In this document: one piece after another, positions 43,510-54,662 of the stretch
Layout of the letters: the number at the start of each line of letters is the position of its first letter
How positions within the stretch are numbered: position 1 is the first letter of the stretch
Source: Weeksellaceae bacterium
Lineage (GTDB): Bacteria; Bacteroidota; Bacteroidia; Flavobacteriales; Weeksellaceae
NCBI GenBank assembly: GCA_019459455.1
Contig: JAIBEX010000019.1
Span: forward strand, 62,001 to 126,000
Length of the DNA stretch: 64,000 nt
Reading direction: 5' to 3'
Notes under the pieces: generated by a model
What the model was told of the DNA's origin: nothing
Databases searched by the model: none
What the model saw: only the letters and a program-made list of their open reading frames with translations
Program-made: the position numbers and the translations under genes

Positions 43510-44277
43510 TTATCCTCTGTCCAGATTCGCCGACATATACTCGCGGTTCATCCTGGCAATCACTTCAAGTGAAATTCCTTTCGGGCATTCCACCTCGCAG
43601 GCACCGGTGTTGGAACAGTTTCCGAATCCTTCCTCATCCATGGCCTTCACCATGTTCAGAACCCTTCTCTGTGCCTCTACCCTTCCCTGAGGAAGCAAGG
43701 CGTACTGGGAAACCTTCGCGCCAACAAAAAGCATTGCGGAGCCGTTCTTACAGGTGGCCACACAGGCACCACATCCGATACATGCGGCAGCGTCCATCGC
43801 TTTGTCCGCATCTTCCTTGCGAACCGGAATCGCGTTCGCATCCAGGGTATTTCCTGAAGTATTTACTGAGATAAAACCACCGGCAGCCATCACCCGGTCA
43901 AAAGAGCTTCTGTCCACGACCAAATCCTTGATTACCGGAAAAGCGGCACTTCTCCAGGGCTCAATGTGGATGGTCTCGCCGTCCTTGAACATCCTCATGT
44001 GAAGCTGGCAAGTTGTGATCCCGGTATCCGGTCCATGTGCTCTTCCGTTAATGTACAGGGAACACATTCCGCAGATCCCTTCCCGGCAGTCGTGGTCGAA
44101 AGCGATGGGTTCCTGTCCGGCATTGATCATATTTTCGTTGAGCATATCCAACATCTCCAGAAAGGAAGATTCGGTGGAAACGTCTGAAATCTTATAGGTT
44201 TCAAACTGCCCTTTTGATTTATTGTTTTTCTGTCTCCAAATTTTCAGAGTCAGGTTTAATCCTTTTTTTGCACTCAT
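43510..44277 (-). CDS. sdhB: Succinate dehydrogenase iron-sulfur subunit
   Basis: SdhB relays electrons from the flavin to quinone through three iron-sulfur clusters. The 255-residue product has the [2Fe-2S] cysteines in CREGICGMC and the distal TTCQLHM, the ferredoxin-type [11 protein letters not shown], and [16 protein letters not shown]. It follows sdhA by 22 nt. The subunit set (one cytochrome b, no SdhD) is the type B form typical of Bacteroidota, which can also work as fumarate reductase. Confidence 0.96.
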   Translation of the reverse strand: MSAKKGLNLTLKIWRQKNNKSKGQFETYKISDVSTESSFLEMLDMLNENMINAGQEPIAFDHDCREGICGMCSLYINGRAHGPDTGITTCQLHMRMFKDGETIHIEPWRSAAFPVIKDLVVDRSSFDRVMAAGGFISVNTSGNTLDANAIPVRKEDADKAMDAAACIGCGACVATCKNGSAMLFVGAKVSQYALLPQGRVEAQRRVLNMVKAMDEEGFGNCSNTGACEVECPKGISLEVIARMNREYMSANLDRG

Positions 44278-44299
44278 TTTTATAAATTTTACTTGGAGA

Positions 44300-46312
44300 T
44301 TACTTATAACTTCTTTGTTTTACCTCGATGTTTTCGTAAATCAAATATTCTTTGTGCACGACTTCCTGCCTGATGTCGGATCCCTGATATTCCCAACAGG
44401 CGGCATATTTGTAATTTACATCGTCACGTTCGGCCTCTCCGTCCGGCGTTGAGTGGTCCTCCCGGAAATGTCCTCCGCAGGATTCGTTTCTCTCCAAAGC
44501 GTCTTTTGCCATCAGCTGGCCCAATTCAAGAAAATCCGCAACCCTCAGTGCTTTTTCAAGTTCAGGATTCATTTCTTCGTTGGTTCCGGGAACCTTTACA
44601 TTCTTCCAGAAATCCGCCTTTACTTCTTCAATCTCGGCGATTGCTTCCTTCAGACCTTCAGGGGTCCTGCCCATTCCCACCTTGTTCCACATGATATTTC
44701 CTAATTTCTTGTGGAAATGGTCTACCGTGTGCGTACCGTTGTTGTTCAGGAAGAAACTGATCTTATCTTTAATTTCCTTTTCAGCTGCATCAAAATCTGC
44801 CGAGTCGGTAGGAATAGCACCGGTCCGGATGTCAGCCGAAAGGTAATCGGCAATGGTATATGGCAGTACGAAATATCCGTCGGCCAGACCCTGCATCAAA
44901 GCGGAGGCTCCAAGCCTGTTCGCACCGTGGTCAGAGAAGTTAGCCTCCCCAATCACGAAGCATCCCGGAATGGTAGACTGTAAATTGTAATCCACCCAAA
45001 CACCGCCCATGGTGTAGTGTACAGCCGGATAAATCTTCATTGGCGTCACATAAGGATTGTCTGCTGTAATCTTTTCGTACATCACAAAAAGGTTTCCGTA
45101 TTTTTCCTCTATCCAGGCCTTTCCCAAATCATAGATTTGCTGTGGTGTTGGGTTGTGTATGTTCTTTTCGATGGCGGTCTCTTTTCCTTTTTTAAGGATC
45201 TCTGTGGAGAAATCCAGGAATACGCCTTCTTTTGTGTCGTTGTTCTCGATTCCGTAACCGGCATCGCATCTTTCCTTTGCCGCTCTGGAAGCCACGTCGC
45301 GCGGAACCAGGTTACCAAAAGCAGGATACCTTCTTTCCAGATAATAATCACGGTTCTCTTCAGCGATGTTTTCCGGTCTTAGGCTGCCTTCGCGAATGGC
45401 TGCAGCATCCTCTATGTTTTTCGGAACCCATATTCTGCCGGAATTCCTTAAGGATTCAGACATTAAGGTCAGTTTGGACTGCTGGGTTCCGTGAACCGGA
45501 ATGCACGTCGGGTGAATCTGTACATAGCAGGGGTTTGCGAAATAAGCTCCTCTTTTATGGATTTTCCAGGCCGCTGAGACATTGGAACCCATGGCGTTTG
45601 TGGAAAGGAAGTAGACATTTCCGTATCCGCCCGAAGCAATAACTACTGCGTGTGCAGAATGTCTTTCAATTTCTCCGGTTACCAAATTCCTTGCGATAAT
45701 CCCTCTTGCCTTGCCATCTACGATGACCAAATCGAGCATTTCGTGACGGTTGTACATCTTGATCCTACCTTTTCCGATCTGGCGGCTCATGGCAGAATAT
45801 GCGCCAAGCAATAGCTGCTGTCCCGTCTGACCTTTTGCGTAGAAGGTCCTTTTCACCTGAACTCCACCGAAAGAACGGTTGTCCAGCTGTCCGCCGTAAT
45901 CGCGGCCGAAAGGAACACCCTGCGAAACACACTGGTCAATGATATTTGCTGAAACTTCGGCCAAACGGTAAACATTGGCTTCCCGTGCGCGGTAATCACC
46001 GCCTTTTATGGTATCGTAAAAAAGACGGTAAGTGGAATCTCCGTCTCCCTGATAATTTTTTGCTGCATTGATACCACCCTGCGCTGCAATGGAGTGTGCT
46101 CTGCGGGGAGAATCCTGATAGCAGAACGCCTTTACATTATAGCCCTGCTCGGCTAAAGTTGCGGCTGCTGAACCTCCCGCTAAGCCGGTGCCAACGACGA
46201 TGATATCAATCTTATCGCGGTTGTTGGGCGCCACGAGGTTCATATGGTTTTTATGATTGGCCCACTTTTCGGCCAATGGCCCCTGTGGAATTTTTGAATC
46301 TAATTTGCTCAT
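44300..46312 (-). CDS. sdhA: Succinate dehydrogenase flavoprotein subunit
   Basis: SdhA oxidises succinate to fumarate with covalently bound FAD. The 670-residue product has the Rossmann [15 protein letters not shown] (41-55), the FAD-linking His73 in [11 protein letters not shown], the active-site HPTCIPVHG region and the C-terminal domain ending with [14 protein letters not shown]. The length matches type B enzymes. It lies between sdhC (57 nt) and sdhB (22 nt). Confidence 0.96.
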   Translation of the reverse strand: MSKLDSKIPQGPLAEKWANHKNHMNLVAPNNRDKIDIIVVGTGLAGGSAAATLAEQGYNVKAFCYQDSPRRAHSIAAQGGINAAKNYQGDGDSTYRLFYDTIKGGDYRAREANVYRLAEVSANIIDQCVSQGVPFGRDYGGQLDNRSFGGVQVKRTFYAKGQTGQQLLLGAYSAMSRQIGKGRIKMYNRHEMLDLVIVDGKARGIIARNLVTGEIERHSAHAVVIASGGYGNVYFLSTNAMGSNVSAAWKIHKRGAYFANPCYVQIHPTCIPVHGTQQSKLTLMSESLRNSGRIWVPKNIEDAAAIREGSLRPENIAEENRDYYLERRYPAFGNLVPRDVASRAAKERCDAGYGIENNDTKEGVFLDFSTEILKKGKETAIEKNIHNPTPQQIYDLGKAWIEEKYGNLFVMYEKITADNPYVTPMKIYPAVHYTMGGVWVDYNLQSTIPGCFVIGEANFSDHGANRLGASALMQGLADGYFVLPYTIADYLSADIRTGAIPTDSADFDAAEKEIKDKISFFLNNNGTHTVDHFHKKLGNIMWNKVGMGRTPEGLKEAIAEIEEVKADFWKNVKVPGTNEEMNPELEKALRVADFLELGQLMAKDALERNESCGGHFREDHSTPDGEAERDDVNYKYAACWEYQGSDIRQEVVHKEYLIYENIEVKQRSYK

Positions 46313-46369
46313 TGTTTGAAATTTTAAATTTTGAATTTTAGATTTTGAATTAAACTAAAACTTAAAATT

Positions 46370-47032
46370 TTATTGAGTTAAATAGTGATAAAGTGCAATC
46401 AAGATGAATCCTGCAGGAATCAGGATGGAGTACCAGGTTCCAAGCGCCTTGATTAACGGGGTATATTTCGGATGTCTCGCACCTACAGACTGGAACGACG
46501 ACTGAAAGCCGTGCGCCAAATGCAGTCCCAGCAAGACAAAAGCAACCAAATAGATCAGTACCCGCCAAAGGTCAGCAAATTTTGCGTGCAGTTCCGGCCA
46601 GAATCTTTCGTTATCCGGTGTGTTTGCCTCAACATATTTAAAGTTGATCTCATGCCACCAGAAATCGTACATGTGCAGCCCCAAAAACGCCAGTACGACC
46701 AATCCGGAGATAATCATATTTCTGGACATCCAGGTTGAATTTGCTGAGCCGTTGTTTACTGCATATCTCACCGGTCGTGCGCTCCTGTTCTTAAGTTCAA
46801 GAACAAAGCCCATCACAAAGTGAAAGATTACGGCAAATCCCAGAACAGGCTGCATGAAAAACTGGATCAGTGGATTGTACCCCATAAATTCTGACGCTGA
46901 GTTGAAAGCGGCCGGACTGAAAACTGAGATTAGATTCACCGAGAGGTGCATGATAAGGAATATGAGCAAAAACATTGCAGACAATGCCATTGCGTACTTT
47001 CTACCAATAGTAGAACTTGTTAATCCTGCCAT
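46370..47032 (-). CDS. sdhC: Succinate dehydrogenase cytochrome b subunit
   Basis: The 220-residue membrane anchor has about five transmembrane helices (near 12-32, 55-77, 98-120, 155-178, 196-216) and histidines placed to bind the two b hemes (LIMHLSVN, VIFHFVMGF, GLHMYDFWWH, LGLHLAHGF). It is a type B SdhC. It is the first gene of sdhCAB. Confidence 0.93.
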   Translation of the reverse strand: MAGLTSSTIGRKYAMALSAMFLLIFLIMHLSVNLISVFSPAAFNSASEFMGYNPLIQFFMQPVLGFAVIFHFVMGFVLELKNRSARPVRYAVNNGSANSTWMSRNMIISGLVVLAFLGLHMYDFWWHEINFKYVEANTPDNERFWPELHAKFADLWRVLIYLVAFVLLGLHLAHGFQSSFQSVGARHPKYTPLIKALGTWYSILIPAGFILIALYHYLTQ

Positions 47033-47059
47033 AATGAATGTTTAAATTTTGAAATTTGA

Positions 47060-47067
47060 CAAAGTTA
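47060..47067 (-). promoter_or_regulatory. -7 promoter element of sdhCAB
   Basis: Minus strand TAACTTTG (47067-47060), 28 nt ahead of the sdhC start. No matching TTG is seen at the usual distance. Confidence 0.4.
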
Positions 47068-47187
47068 AAAAAATGTTAAGGTATAGGGAATGAGAAAAGT
47101 CAGATATATTTAGTTTGTAATACTTCTAAATAATCCTAAAAGTGCCACATCCAGCTATGCTTTAATGGTATGAATATCATTCGCGGC

Positions 47188-48936
<1,749 letters not shown>

Positions 48937-48975
48937 TTCTAACTGAAATTTGAGGTGATATATTGTGAGTTTTGG

Positions 48976-48983
48976 CAAAGATA
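48976..48983 (-). promoter_or_regulatory. -7 promoter element of aspS
   Basis: Minus strand TATCTTTG (48983-48976), 39 nt upstream of ATG 48936. It decides the start codon choice for aspS. No clear -33 element is seen. Confidence 0.5.
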
Positions 48984-48999
48984 GAACATTCAGAGAAAA

Positions 49000-49206
49000 T
49001 CATTCGGGCCTGTACTCAATTAAATCGCCGGGCTGGCAGTCCAGGACTTTGCATATAGCTTCCAGTGTTGACAGTTTCACGGCCTTCGCTTTTCCGGTCT
49101 TCAGGATGGAGAGGTTGGCCTGGGTAATCCCAATCTTTTCGGCGAGCTCCTGCGACTGCATTTTGCGTTTGGCAAGCATAACGTCAATATTTATTATTAT
49201 CGGCAT
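49000..49206 (-). CDS. XRE-family (Cro/CI-type) transcriptional regulator
   Basis: The 68-residue product is a single helix-turn-helix domain: SQELAEKIGITQANLSILKTGKAKAVKLSTLEAICKVLDCQPGDLIEY. It resembles YozG-like small regulators that are commonly encoded next to DUF2975 proteins. It starts 3 nt after the DUF2975 gene stop and so is the last gene of a three-gene operon. The expected role is to repress its own operon; target sites are not seen. Confidence 0.88.
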   Translation of the reverse strand: MPIIINIDVMLAKRKMQSQELAEKIGITQANLSILKTGKAKAVKLSTLEAICKVLDCQPGDLIEYRPE

Positions 49207-49209
49207 TAC

Positions 49210-49806
49210 TTAAATGGTTAAGTCGGTTTGTGACTGCAGTTCAACGGCTTTTTTATAGAATTCCACTGCAAATAGAACGATGAGCCCTACCAATCCTATA
49301 ACAACCACCTGAAGAAGAGCGAAAGGAGTTACCTGAAAAAAGATCAGCACAGAAATGAGCAAAATTGAAGCGAAGAGAAAATTAACGATTCCGAACCGGA
49401 ACAACCACTTGCCCGCATCGGGTGAAAAAACGCGGTCGCTGCTTATTTCCCGGAAAAACCGGAACGCGCACAGGAAAAATAGAGTAAAGTAGGTAAATGC
49501 TAACAGATTAGAGAAAATCTGTACAGGCTCATAGAAACCGGTAACTAACTGTTGGCTAGTGAAGGGATAATTAATTCGGAATTTAAGACCATTACCCAAT
49601 GTGTTGGTCCATCGATTATTTTCCCACCCAACCTCATTTCCCAAAATAAAAGTTTCAGAAAAAAGCTGACTTCCGGTGTGGAACTTATAGAAAAGAAATG
49701 TATGCGCAACTATCTCGTACACCAAATGAATTGCCGATAGTACAAAAAATGCCTGCAGGATATAAGCCAGGATTTGTGAGATTGAATTTTTGCCAATGAT
49801 TTTCAT
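49210..49806 (-). CDS. DUF2975 membrane protein (copy 2)
   Basis: The 198-residue product has four predicted membrane segments (near 12-34, 90-113, 135-157, 160-183). It ends AVELQSQTDLTI, nearly the same as the neighbouring paralogue. DUF2975 proteins with an adjacent XRE regulator are common in Gram-positive and Bacteroidota genomes; their function is not known. It is separated by 10 nt from the upstream paralogue. Confidence 0.8.
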   Translation of the reverse strand: MKIIGKNSISQILAYILQAFFVLSAIHLVYEIVAHTFLFYKFHTGSQLFSETFILGNEVGWENNRWTNTLGNGLKFRINYPFTSQQLVTGFYEPVQIFSNLLAFTYFTLFFLCAFRFFREISSDRVFSPDAGKWLFRFGIVNFLFASILLISVLIFFQVTPFALLQVVVIGLVGLIVLFAVEFYKKAVELQSQTDLTI

Positions 49807-49816
49807 GATGTTTTTT

Positions 49817-50362
49817 TTAAATGGTTAGGTCACTTTGAGACTGCAGGTCTACTCCTCTTCTGAAGATGGAGGCTACCCAATAAAAAATCGCAGCTACGAT
49901 GAAAAAATTAAATGCGCCAAATTCCACCTCCATTTCAAGCATGCTGTGATAAATTAGGGTAAACACAACGTCCACCACTATATTCAGAATACCCAGATGG
50001 AGCGCCAGGGCGGCCGCACGGGAAATCAACACAGAAACATCCTGAGTGAAGGGGTTCTGAAGGTCTACTATTTTAATGGTCCGGATCGCGGTCCAAAATA
50101 ATCTTGCGAGCACCCACAGATAGTACAGGCCAAATGCTGCCATCAATAAAAACCTGTAGGTACCTTTTGCCTGGAGATCAGCAAGGGAAAATTTTTCGTC
50201 GCCAAGGTTTATCTTTACCGCTGACAGGAAACTCAGGTCAACATTAAATACAGAATTAACTGTTGCAATTCCCAAAAGGATTGCAAGAACTATAACGGAG
50301 GCCAATGAAAGCCAAAGGAACGGTATTAAAAAATACTGAAGTATTACAGAATTAGTTTTCAT
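49817..50362 (-). CDS. DUF2975 membrane protein (copy 1)
   Basis: The 181-residue product has four membrane segments (near 11-33, 68-92, 105-130, 140-162) and ends GVDLQSQSDLTI. It is a divergent paralogue of the next gene and heads the operon DUF2975-DUF2975-XRE. Both share a conserved C-terminal peptide LQSQ(S/T)DLTI, which may be a binding site. Function is unknown. Confidence 0.8.
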   Translation of the reverse strand: MKTNSVILQYFLIPFLWLSLASVIVLAILLGIATVNSVFNVDLSFLSAVKINLGDEKFSLADLQAKGTYRFLLMAAFGLYYLWVLARLFWTAIRTIKIVDLQNPFTQDVSVLISRAAALALHLGILNIVVDVVFTLIYHSMLEMEVEFGAFNFFIVAAIFYWVASIFRRGVDLQSQSDLTI

Positions 50363-50383
50363 ACAATTTTAGTTTTTTTATTG

Positions 50384-50412
50384 CAAATATATAAATATTT
50401 ATCGTTTTACAA
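50384..50412 (-). promoter_or_regulatory. Promoter of the DUF2975-XRE operon
   Basis: Minus strand TTG (50412-50410), 18-nt spacer, TATATTTG (50391-50384). Leader length is about 20 nt. The AT-rich flanks would suit XRE autoregulation, but no clear palindrome is seen. Confidence 0.65.
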
Positions 50413-50530
50413 TAACTATTTCGAAATTTATTTAAATTGTTTGTTTAGTTGGCTACTATAAAACCATTACCTTGTGCTATATCTAACAGAACTGATATTG
50501 GCTATGATGAGAATGTATTGCAATAGAAAA

Positions 50531-50556
50531 CGCCCGGAGAAAGTGATTATCGGGCG
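50531..50556. other. Unassigned GC hairpin
   Basis: CGCCCG (50531-50536) pairs with CGGGCG (50551-50556) around a 14-nt loop, in an otherwise empty 284-nt gap before the bTHX gene. On the minus strand TTTTCT follows, so it may be a terminator for a transcript not identified here. Confidence 0.4.
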
Positions 50557-50646
50557 AGGGGCACGCGCAAATTTTATGAGTTTTTAGAAGGACGATTGAA
50601 TTATTTCGTTAACTTTGTGTAAATCATTAACAAAAATTATAGCATT

Positions 50647-50892
50647 ATGGGAAAAGGAGACCGCAAATCCAAAAGAGGAAAAATAATAGCTGGCAGCTAC
50701 GGTAAGAAAAGACTTCGCAAATCACCGTCGGTAAAAAATATTCCTGTAACGGTACTGGATGAAGATGATAAAAAAGCACCCAAAACCAAGGTAAGAAAAG
50801 AAGTTGGATATCCCACTGAAAAATCTGAAAACGCAGAGGTCGCCACGGAAACCAAACCAAAAGCCACCAGAAAGAAAAAAACCGAAGAATAA
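50647..50892 (+). CDS. 30S ribosomal protein bTHX with a long charged tail
   Basis: The first about 30 residues (MGKGDRKSKRGKIIAGSYGK) match bTHX, a very small 30S protein first seen in Thermus that fills a cavity at the top of the head. Here the protein is 81 residues, with a roughly 50-residue tail rich in Lys, Glu, Thr and Pro. Similar tails occur in Flavobacteriia bTHX proteins. A -7 element TAACTTTG (50610-50617) lies 29 nt upstream, and the stop codon overlaps the terminator stem. Confidence 0.82.
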   Translation: MGKGDRKSKRGKIIAGSYGKKRLRKSPSVKNIPVTVLDEDDKKAPKTKVRKEVGYPTEKSENAEVATETKPKATRKKKTEE

Positions 50893-50908
50893 TCTTCGAT
50901 TTTTTTTA
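50883..50908. terminator. Bidirectional terminator between bTHX and DUF937
   Basis: Stem CGAAGA/TCTTCG (50883-50888 with 50893-50898) contains the bTHX stop codon in its loop region. A T-run follows on the plus strand (50900-50907) and a T-run follows on the minus strand toward 50876, so it serves both convergent genes. Confidence 0.75.
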
Positions 50909-50926
50909 TCGTGTATGATCAGGGAA

Positions 50927-51592
50927 TTATTTTCCTCCTCCTAAAATACTGCCTAAAAGACCTCCCAATCCACCCTGCTGCTGCTGGTTGTTATTATTAC
51001 CTCCCAAAACACTTCCGAGGATATCGTTGAGTGGATTACCTGAAGACTGCTGAGAACCGCCGCCTAAAACGCTTCCTAAAATATCGTTCAGCGGGTTTGA
51101 AGGTTCTGCCTGAGCCTGGTTCTGGGCACCGCCTAAAATTCCCCCCAACAAATCGCCCAATCCACCGCCGGAGTTCACTCCGCTGGTCTGCTTTTCTTTC
51201 CCAATGTACCCCATAATAAGTGGAGCGAGCATTGCCAAAATAGGGCCGATTTTATCCATTGAAATGCCGGTGTTCTGCGAGAGCTGGTTTTCCACCTGCG
51301 ATTTCTGTCCGCCGAAGATATGGTCCAAAATGGAACCGCCCTCCTGCTGCCTTGCTTCGACCTGCGAAGGATCATCGAGGATGCTTCCGTCATGGTCTTT
51401 ATCCAGTGCGCTGTTTATCGCTTCTGCTTCATTGGGGTCGTCCTGGGATTTTTTTCTCAGATAGGAGATGACCAACGGAGCCGCCACCGCCATAAGGGCG
51501 ATAATCTGATTCTTGCTGATACCGAATTTGTTTTCTGCCTGCGATGCTACCTGCGAACCGGCATTTCCTGTGATAAGATCAATTAAATTCAT
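50927..51592 (-). CDS. DUF937 domain protein
   Basis: The 221-residue product has two similar helical DUF937 halves (MNLIDLITGNAGSQVASQAENKFGI, and a second around NQLSQNTGISMDKIGPILAMLAPLIMGYI), then a Gly/Gln/Asn-rich tail with the repeated NPLNDILGSVLGG(G/N) motif. No signal peptide is present. Function is unknown. Confidence 0.82.
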   Translation of the reverse strand: MNLIDLITGNAGSQVASQAENKFGISKNQIIALMAVAAPLVISYLRKKSQDDPNEAEAINSALDKDHDGSILDDPSQVEARQQEGGSILDHIFGGQKSQVENQLSQNTGISMDKIGPILAMLAPLIMGYIGKEKQTSGVNSGGGLGDLLGGILGGAQNQAQAEPSNPLNDILGSVLGGGSQQSSGNPLNDILGSVLGGNNNNQQQQGGLGGLLGSILGGGK

Positions 51593-51679
51593 AGTTTCTT
51601 ATTTTAATGTTGGTGAAAAATGAATATCAAAGTTACCAAAAACTATTCCGCCAGCCTTTTGTGAACTGATAAAAGACTG

Positions 51680-52933
51680 TTAAAGTTTCCGTATTTCCTC
51701 CAGGGAATAACCCTGGGCTTTTTTTAGCCGGATAAATTCTTCAGCACTCTTTGTCATCCATTCCATACGGTCGGGTGCGGTTCTTCCGTCAATGGTGAAC
51801 TCCAGGATTCCAACATTATTTTTCATCCATGGCAACATATAATAAGAAAGCCCGCCTTTATATGACTTGCGTTCTCCGAATGCCTTTCCGTGTTCAGTGG
51901 TGGAAGCCACCGCCAAGGAAATCCAATAAAAAGCAGGAACCAACAGCGAAGAAAAGGCAATGATTCTCACTGCTTTTCTCTCCTTCATCCTACAAATTCC
52001 GACTCCGCAAAGAATGGCAAGGATGAAATTGAAGGGTAAAAAAAACACATAATTATCGGAGACACTGAAAATAACGGAGAACAGAAAGACCGGAACTGCC
52101 GCCGAAATAAAGAAGAGAAAAATCCTGTAGTGGTTTTTATACATATGAATTAAACCCAAAACCGAAAACAGTACAAAGTACCAGAAATTATAGAAGATGT
52201 AGCCAACCGCACCTGCAAAACTTTTGATGACTGCAGCATACTGAAAAGTGTCCAGCACGGTTCCGGTAGAAAACACACCCGCCACCGGCTCACCCTTCAG
52301 CAGAGGAACTGAAATTAAAGCCAACACCGAAAAAGCAAAGATGAGCAGGCTGCTGAGGGAGGTTCTTTGATCCCTGCTCCAAATCAACAGGAGCAGCAGT
52401 GCAGGAACCATCAGGATATTCTGGATATGACTGAAAAGGCTTATGCCCAGAAAGAGTGAAGCCAGCAGCAGAGGTGTTCCCTTTTGTGTTAACAGGAACT
52501 TCACGGAAAAAAGGAGAAACAGCGCAATCCATACCAGATTGAAAGTGTAGATCTCGATAATTTCTGAATTCCTCCAGAATGTAAAACTGAGACCGAAAAT
52601 CACTGCGCTAAAAAATGAAGAAAAATAATCACGGGTGAGTGTAAGAACGGTCTTATAAAGAAGCACCAAAGAGGCACAGGAAGAGGTGATGACCAGAAAA
52701 CGACCGATCTCAGAACTCTCGACGAAGGAAAATATTTTCTTCAGGACAATCAAAGTATTGGTGAATAGGAAATGTGCGTAGGTAGAAGTGGACATTACAA
52801 AGTCACCTTTTTCCGTATCGGCAACGAATCCAATGCAGTCGCCAAAAGGAATTCTGGAAAAACTTCCAAAGAAATAAATCAGATAAAAGCCCAGAAATAA
52901 AACCCCGGGAAGGATGAACCCTTTATTGTGCAT
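51680..52933 (-). CDS. DUF2723-like integral membrane protein (putative glycosyltransferase)
   Basis: The 417-residue product has about ten membrane segments. The SSFFSAVIFGLSFTFWRNSEIIEIYTFN segment resembles the loop motif of DUF2723 (protein O-mannosyltransferase-like) proteins; a GD near the first loop (PFGDCIGFVADTEKG) may be the catalytic acid. The protein is half the length of typical DUF2723 proteins, so it may be a shorter family member. It starts 5 nt after the DUF2480 stop. The role in surface glycosylation is inferred. Confidence 0.6.
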   Translation of the reverse strand: MHNKGFILPGVLFLGFYLIYFFGSFSRIPFGDCIGFVADTEKGDFVMSTSTYAHFLFTNTLIVLKKIFSFVESSEIGRFLVITSSCASLVLLYKTVLTLTRDYFSSFFSAVIFGLSFTFWRNSEIIEIYTFNLVWIALFLLFSVKFLLTQKGTPLLLASLFLGISLFSHIQNILMVPALLLLLIWSRDQRTSLSSLLIFAFSVLALISVPLLKGEPVAGVFSTGTVLDTFQYAAVIKSFAGAVGYIFYNFWYFVLFSVLGLIHMYKNHYRIFLFFISAAVPVFLFSVIFSVSDNYVFFLPFNFILAILCGVGICRMKERKAVRIIAFSSLLVPAFYWISLAVASTTEHGKAFGERKSYKGGLSYYMLPWMKNNVGILEFTIDGRTAPDRMEWMTKSAEEFIRLKKAQGYSLEEIRKL

Positions 52934-52938
52934 ACATC

Positions 52939-53448
52939 CTAATTCTTAAAGATGGGCACATTGGAGCAGGCCTCTCCAAACATCAGCGATTTTACGATGG
53001 GTTTAAGCTGCTCCACCAGCTCAATATAGGCATTTTCGGGAATGCTTTCGTCGGAACAGCCCTTCACGAGTACCCGTTTATGCATGAGTTCTGTAAAATC
53101 ATAGGTCTGAATGGCGTTATGCATCAGCAGGACTTCCAAATCCTCACGGTTTCCGTACACGATTTTCCTTGCCAGATCCGTGATTTTGGCGGTGATTAAA
53201 AAATAAGCCCAGAGCGGGACGATGGCTTCAGCAGAATTGTAAATATAAACATACGAATCCCGGTATTCCTCCGGGTTCACAGTTGCCACCTTATCACGGA
53301 AGTCCTTTTCCTTTAGAATCATGCCTTCAAAAAGAAAATCCTTAAGGTCAATGCCCAGGCGACGCCCTTTCGGAACCAGCGCGGAGAGGTCAAAATTCAC
53401 CAGGCCACTGTCTGCAATTTTATTTTTTATTTCAAAATCTTCTGACAT
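52939..53448 (-). CDS. DUF2480 family protein
   Basis: The 169-residue cytoplasmic protein matches DUF2480: the VNFDLSALVPKGRRLGIDLKDFLFEG opening, the DSYVYIYNSAEAIVPLWAY motif and C-terminal RVLVKGCSD. It is a Bacteroidota-specific family with no known function. It is divergent from lpxB and 5 nt from the DUF2723-like gene. Confidence 0.82.
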   Translation of the reverse strand: MSEDFEIKNKIADSGLVNFDLSALVPKGRRLGIDLKDFLFEGMILKEKDFRDKVATVNPEEYRDSYVYIYNSAEAIVPLWAYFLITAKITDLARKIVYGNREDLEVLLMHNAIQTYDFTELMHKRVLVKGCSDESIPENAYIELVEQLKPIVKSLMFGEACSNVPIFKN

Positions 53449-53490
53449 TATTATTTTTATCTTTGAACAAATTTACAATTTTAAAACCAA

Positions 53491-54594
53491 GTGAAGTACT
53501 ATATCATCGCAGGAGAAGCCTCGGGAGACCTGCACGCCTCCAACCTTATGAAATCAATTCTGGAAAGGGATGCGCAAGCCGAATTCCGGTTCTGGGGCGG
53601 TGATTTAATGACGATGGTCGCCGGTTTTAAACCGGTGAAACATTATATGGAACTGGCCTTCATGGGATTTCTGGAAGTAGCAAAGAACCTGAAGACCATT
53701 CTGAGGAACATCAGATTTTGCAAGAAAGATATTGCGGACTATCAACCCGATGTTCTTATCCTGGTGGACTATCCCGGATTCAATTTAAGGATTGCAGAAT
53801 TTGGCAAAAATTCAGGGATTAAAGTCGTTTATTATATCTCGCCCCAACTTTGGGCGTGGAAGGAAGGCCGGGTTGAAAAGATCCGGAAGTTCGTAGATGA
53901 GATGCTCGTCATCCTTCCCTTCGAAAGGGAATTCTATAAAAAACACGGGGTTGAAGCCCATTTTGTCGGTCATCCGCTCCTGGATGCCATTGTGGACCTG
54001 CCATCAATCGATTTGCGTAAGTTCAAATCAGAGCATGGCCTTGACGAAAGGGAAATCATTGCCCTGCTGCCCGGTTCCCGCGAACAGGAGGTGGAAAAAA
54101 TGCTGGAAATCATGCTGTCAGTTAGGCCAAACTTCAGACATTATCAGTTTGTTATTGCAGGTGCACCAAGTCTTCCAAAGACTTTTTACGAAAGATATGT
54201 GGACAGCGACGTTCATTTTGTGTCCAATAAAACCTACGATCTGCTGCGGTGCTCCAAAGCGGCACTGGTGACTTCCGGAACGGCAACGCTTGAAACCGCA
54301 CTGCTCAATATTCCGGAAGTGGTATGCTACAGGAGTTCGCAGATTTCCTATGAAATCGGGAAAAGGGTGGTGAAGAACATCCAATATATTTCTCTGGTTA
54401 ACCTGATTATGGACCGGGAAGTCGTAAAAGAACTGATTCAGCGGGATCTTAACACTTCAAATCTTGTGAAAGAACTCCAGGAGATTCTGGAGGGAGACAA
54501 GCGGAAAAAAATGCTTGAGGATTATAAAGACCTCCGCAAAAAACTGGGCGGGAAAGGTGCCAGCGACAATGCAGCCGCAATCATCATAAAATAG
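53491..54594 (+). CDS. lpxB: Lipid-A-disaccharide synthase
   Basis: LpxB joins UDP-2,3-diacylglucosamine and lipid X to make the lipid A disaccharide. The 367-residue product (GTG start at 53491) has KYYIIAGEASGDLHASNLM at the N-terminus, LVDYPGFNLRIA, VVYYISPQLWAWKEGRVEKI and the VGHPLLD and ALLPGSREQEV motifs, and the VTSGTATLETALL motif. This is a complete GT19 enzyme. comEC follows after 68 nt, an association known in Flavobacteriia. Confidence 0.95.
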   Translation: MKYYIIAGEASGDLHASNLMKSILERDAQAEFRFWGGDLMTMVAGFKPVKHYMELAFMGFLEVAKNLKTILRNIRFCKKDIADYQPDVLILVDYPGFNLRIAEFGKNSGIKVVYYISPQLWAWKEGRVEKIRKFVDEMLVILPFEREFYKKHGVEAHFVGHPLLDAIVDLPSIDLRKFKSEHGLDEREIIALLPGSREQEVEKMLEIMLSVRPNFRHYQFVIAGAPSLPKTFYERYVDSDVHFVSNKTYDLLRCSKAALVTSGTATLETALLNIPEVVCYRSSQISYEIGKRVVKNIQYISLVNLIMDREVVKELIQRDLNTSNLVKELQEILEGDKRKKMLEDYKDLRKKLGGKGASDNAAAIIIK

Positions 54595-54662
54595 CCGTGT
54601 AAAAGATTTACAGTCAAAAGATTAAGAAAAAATATCTTAATTTTATTTGTAAATAACTTTCG

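Noticed and set aside
50503-50586. 27-codon ORF before bTHX
   Set aside because: No conserved feature; it runs through the GC hairpin at 50531-50556 and is probably chance.
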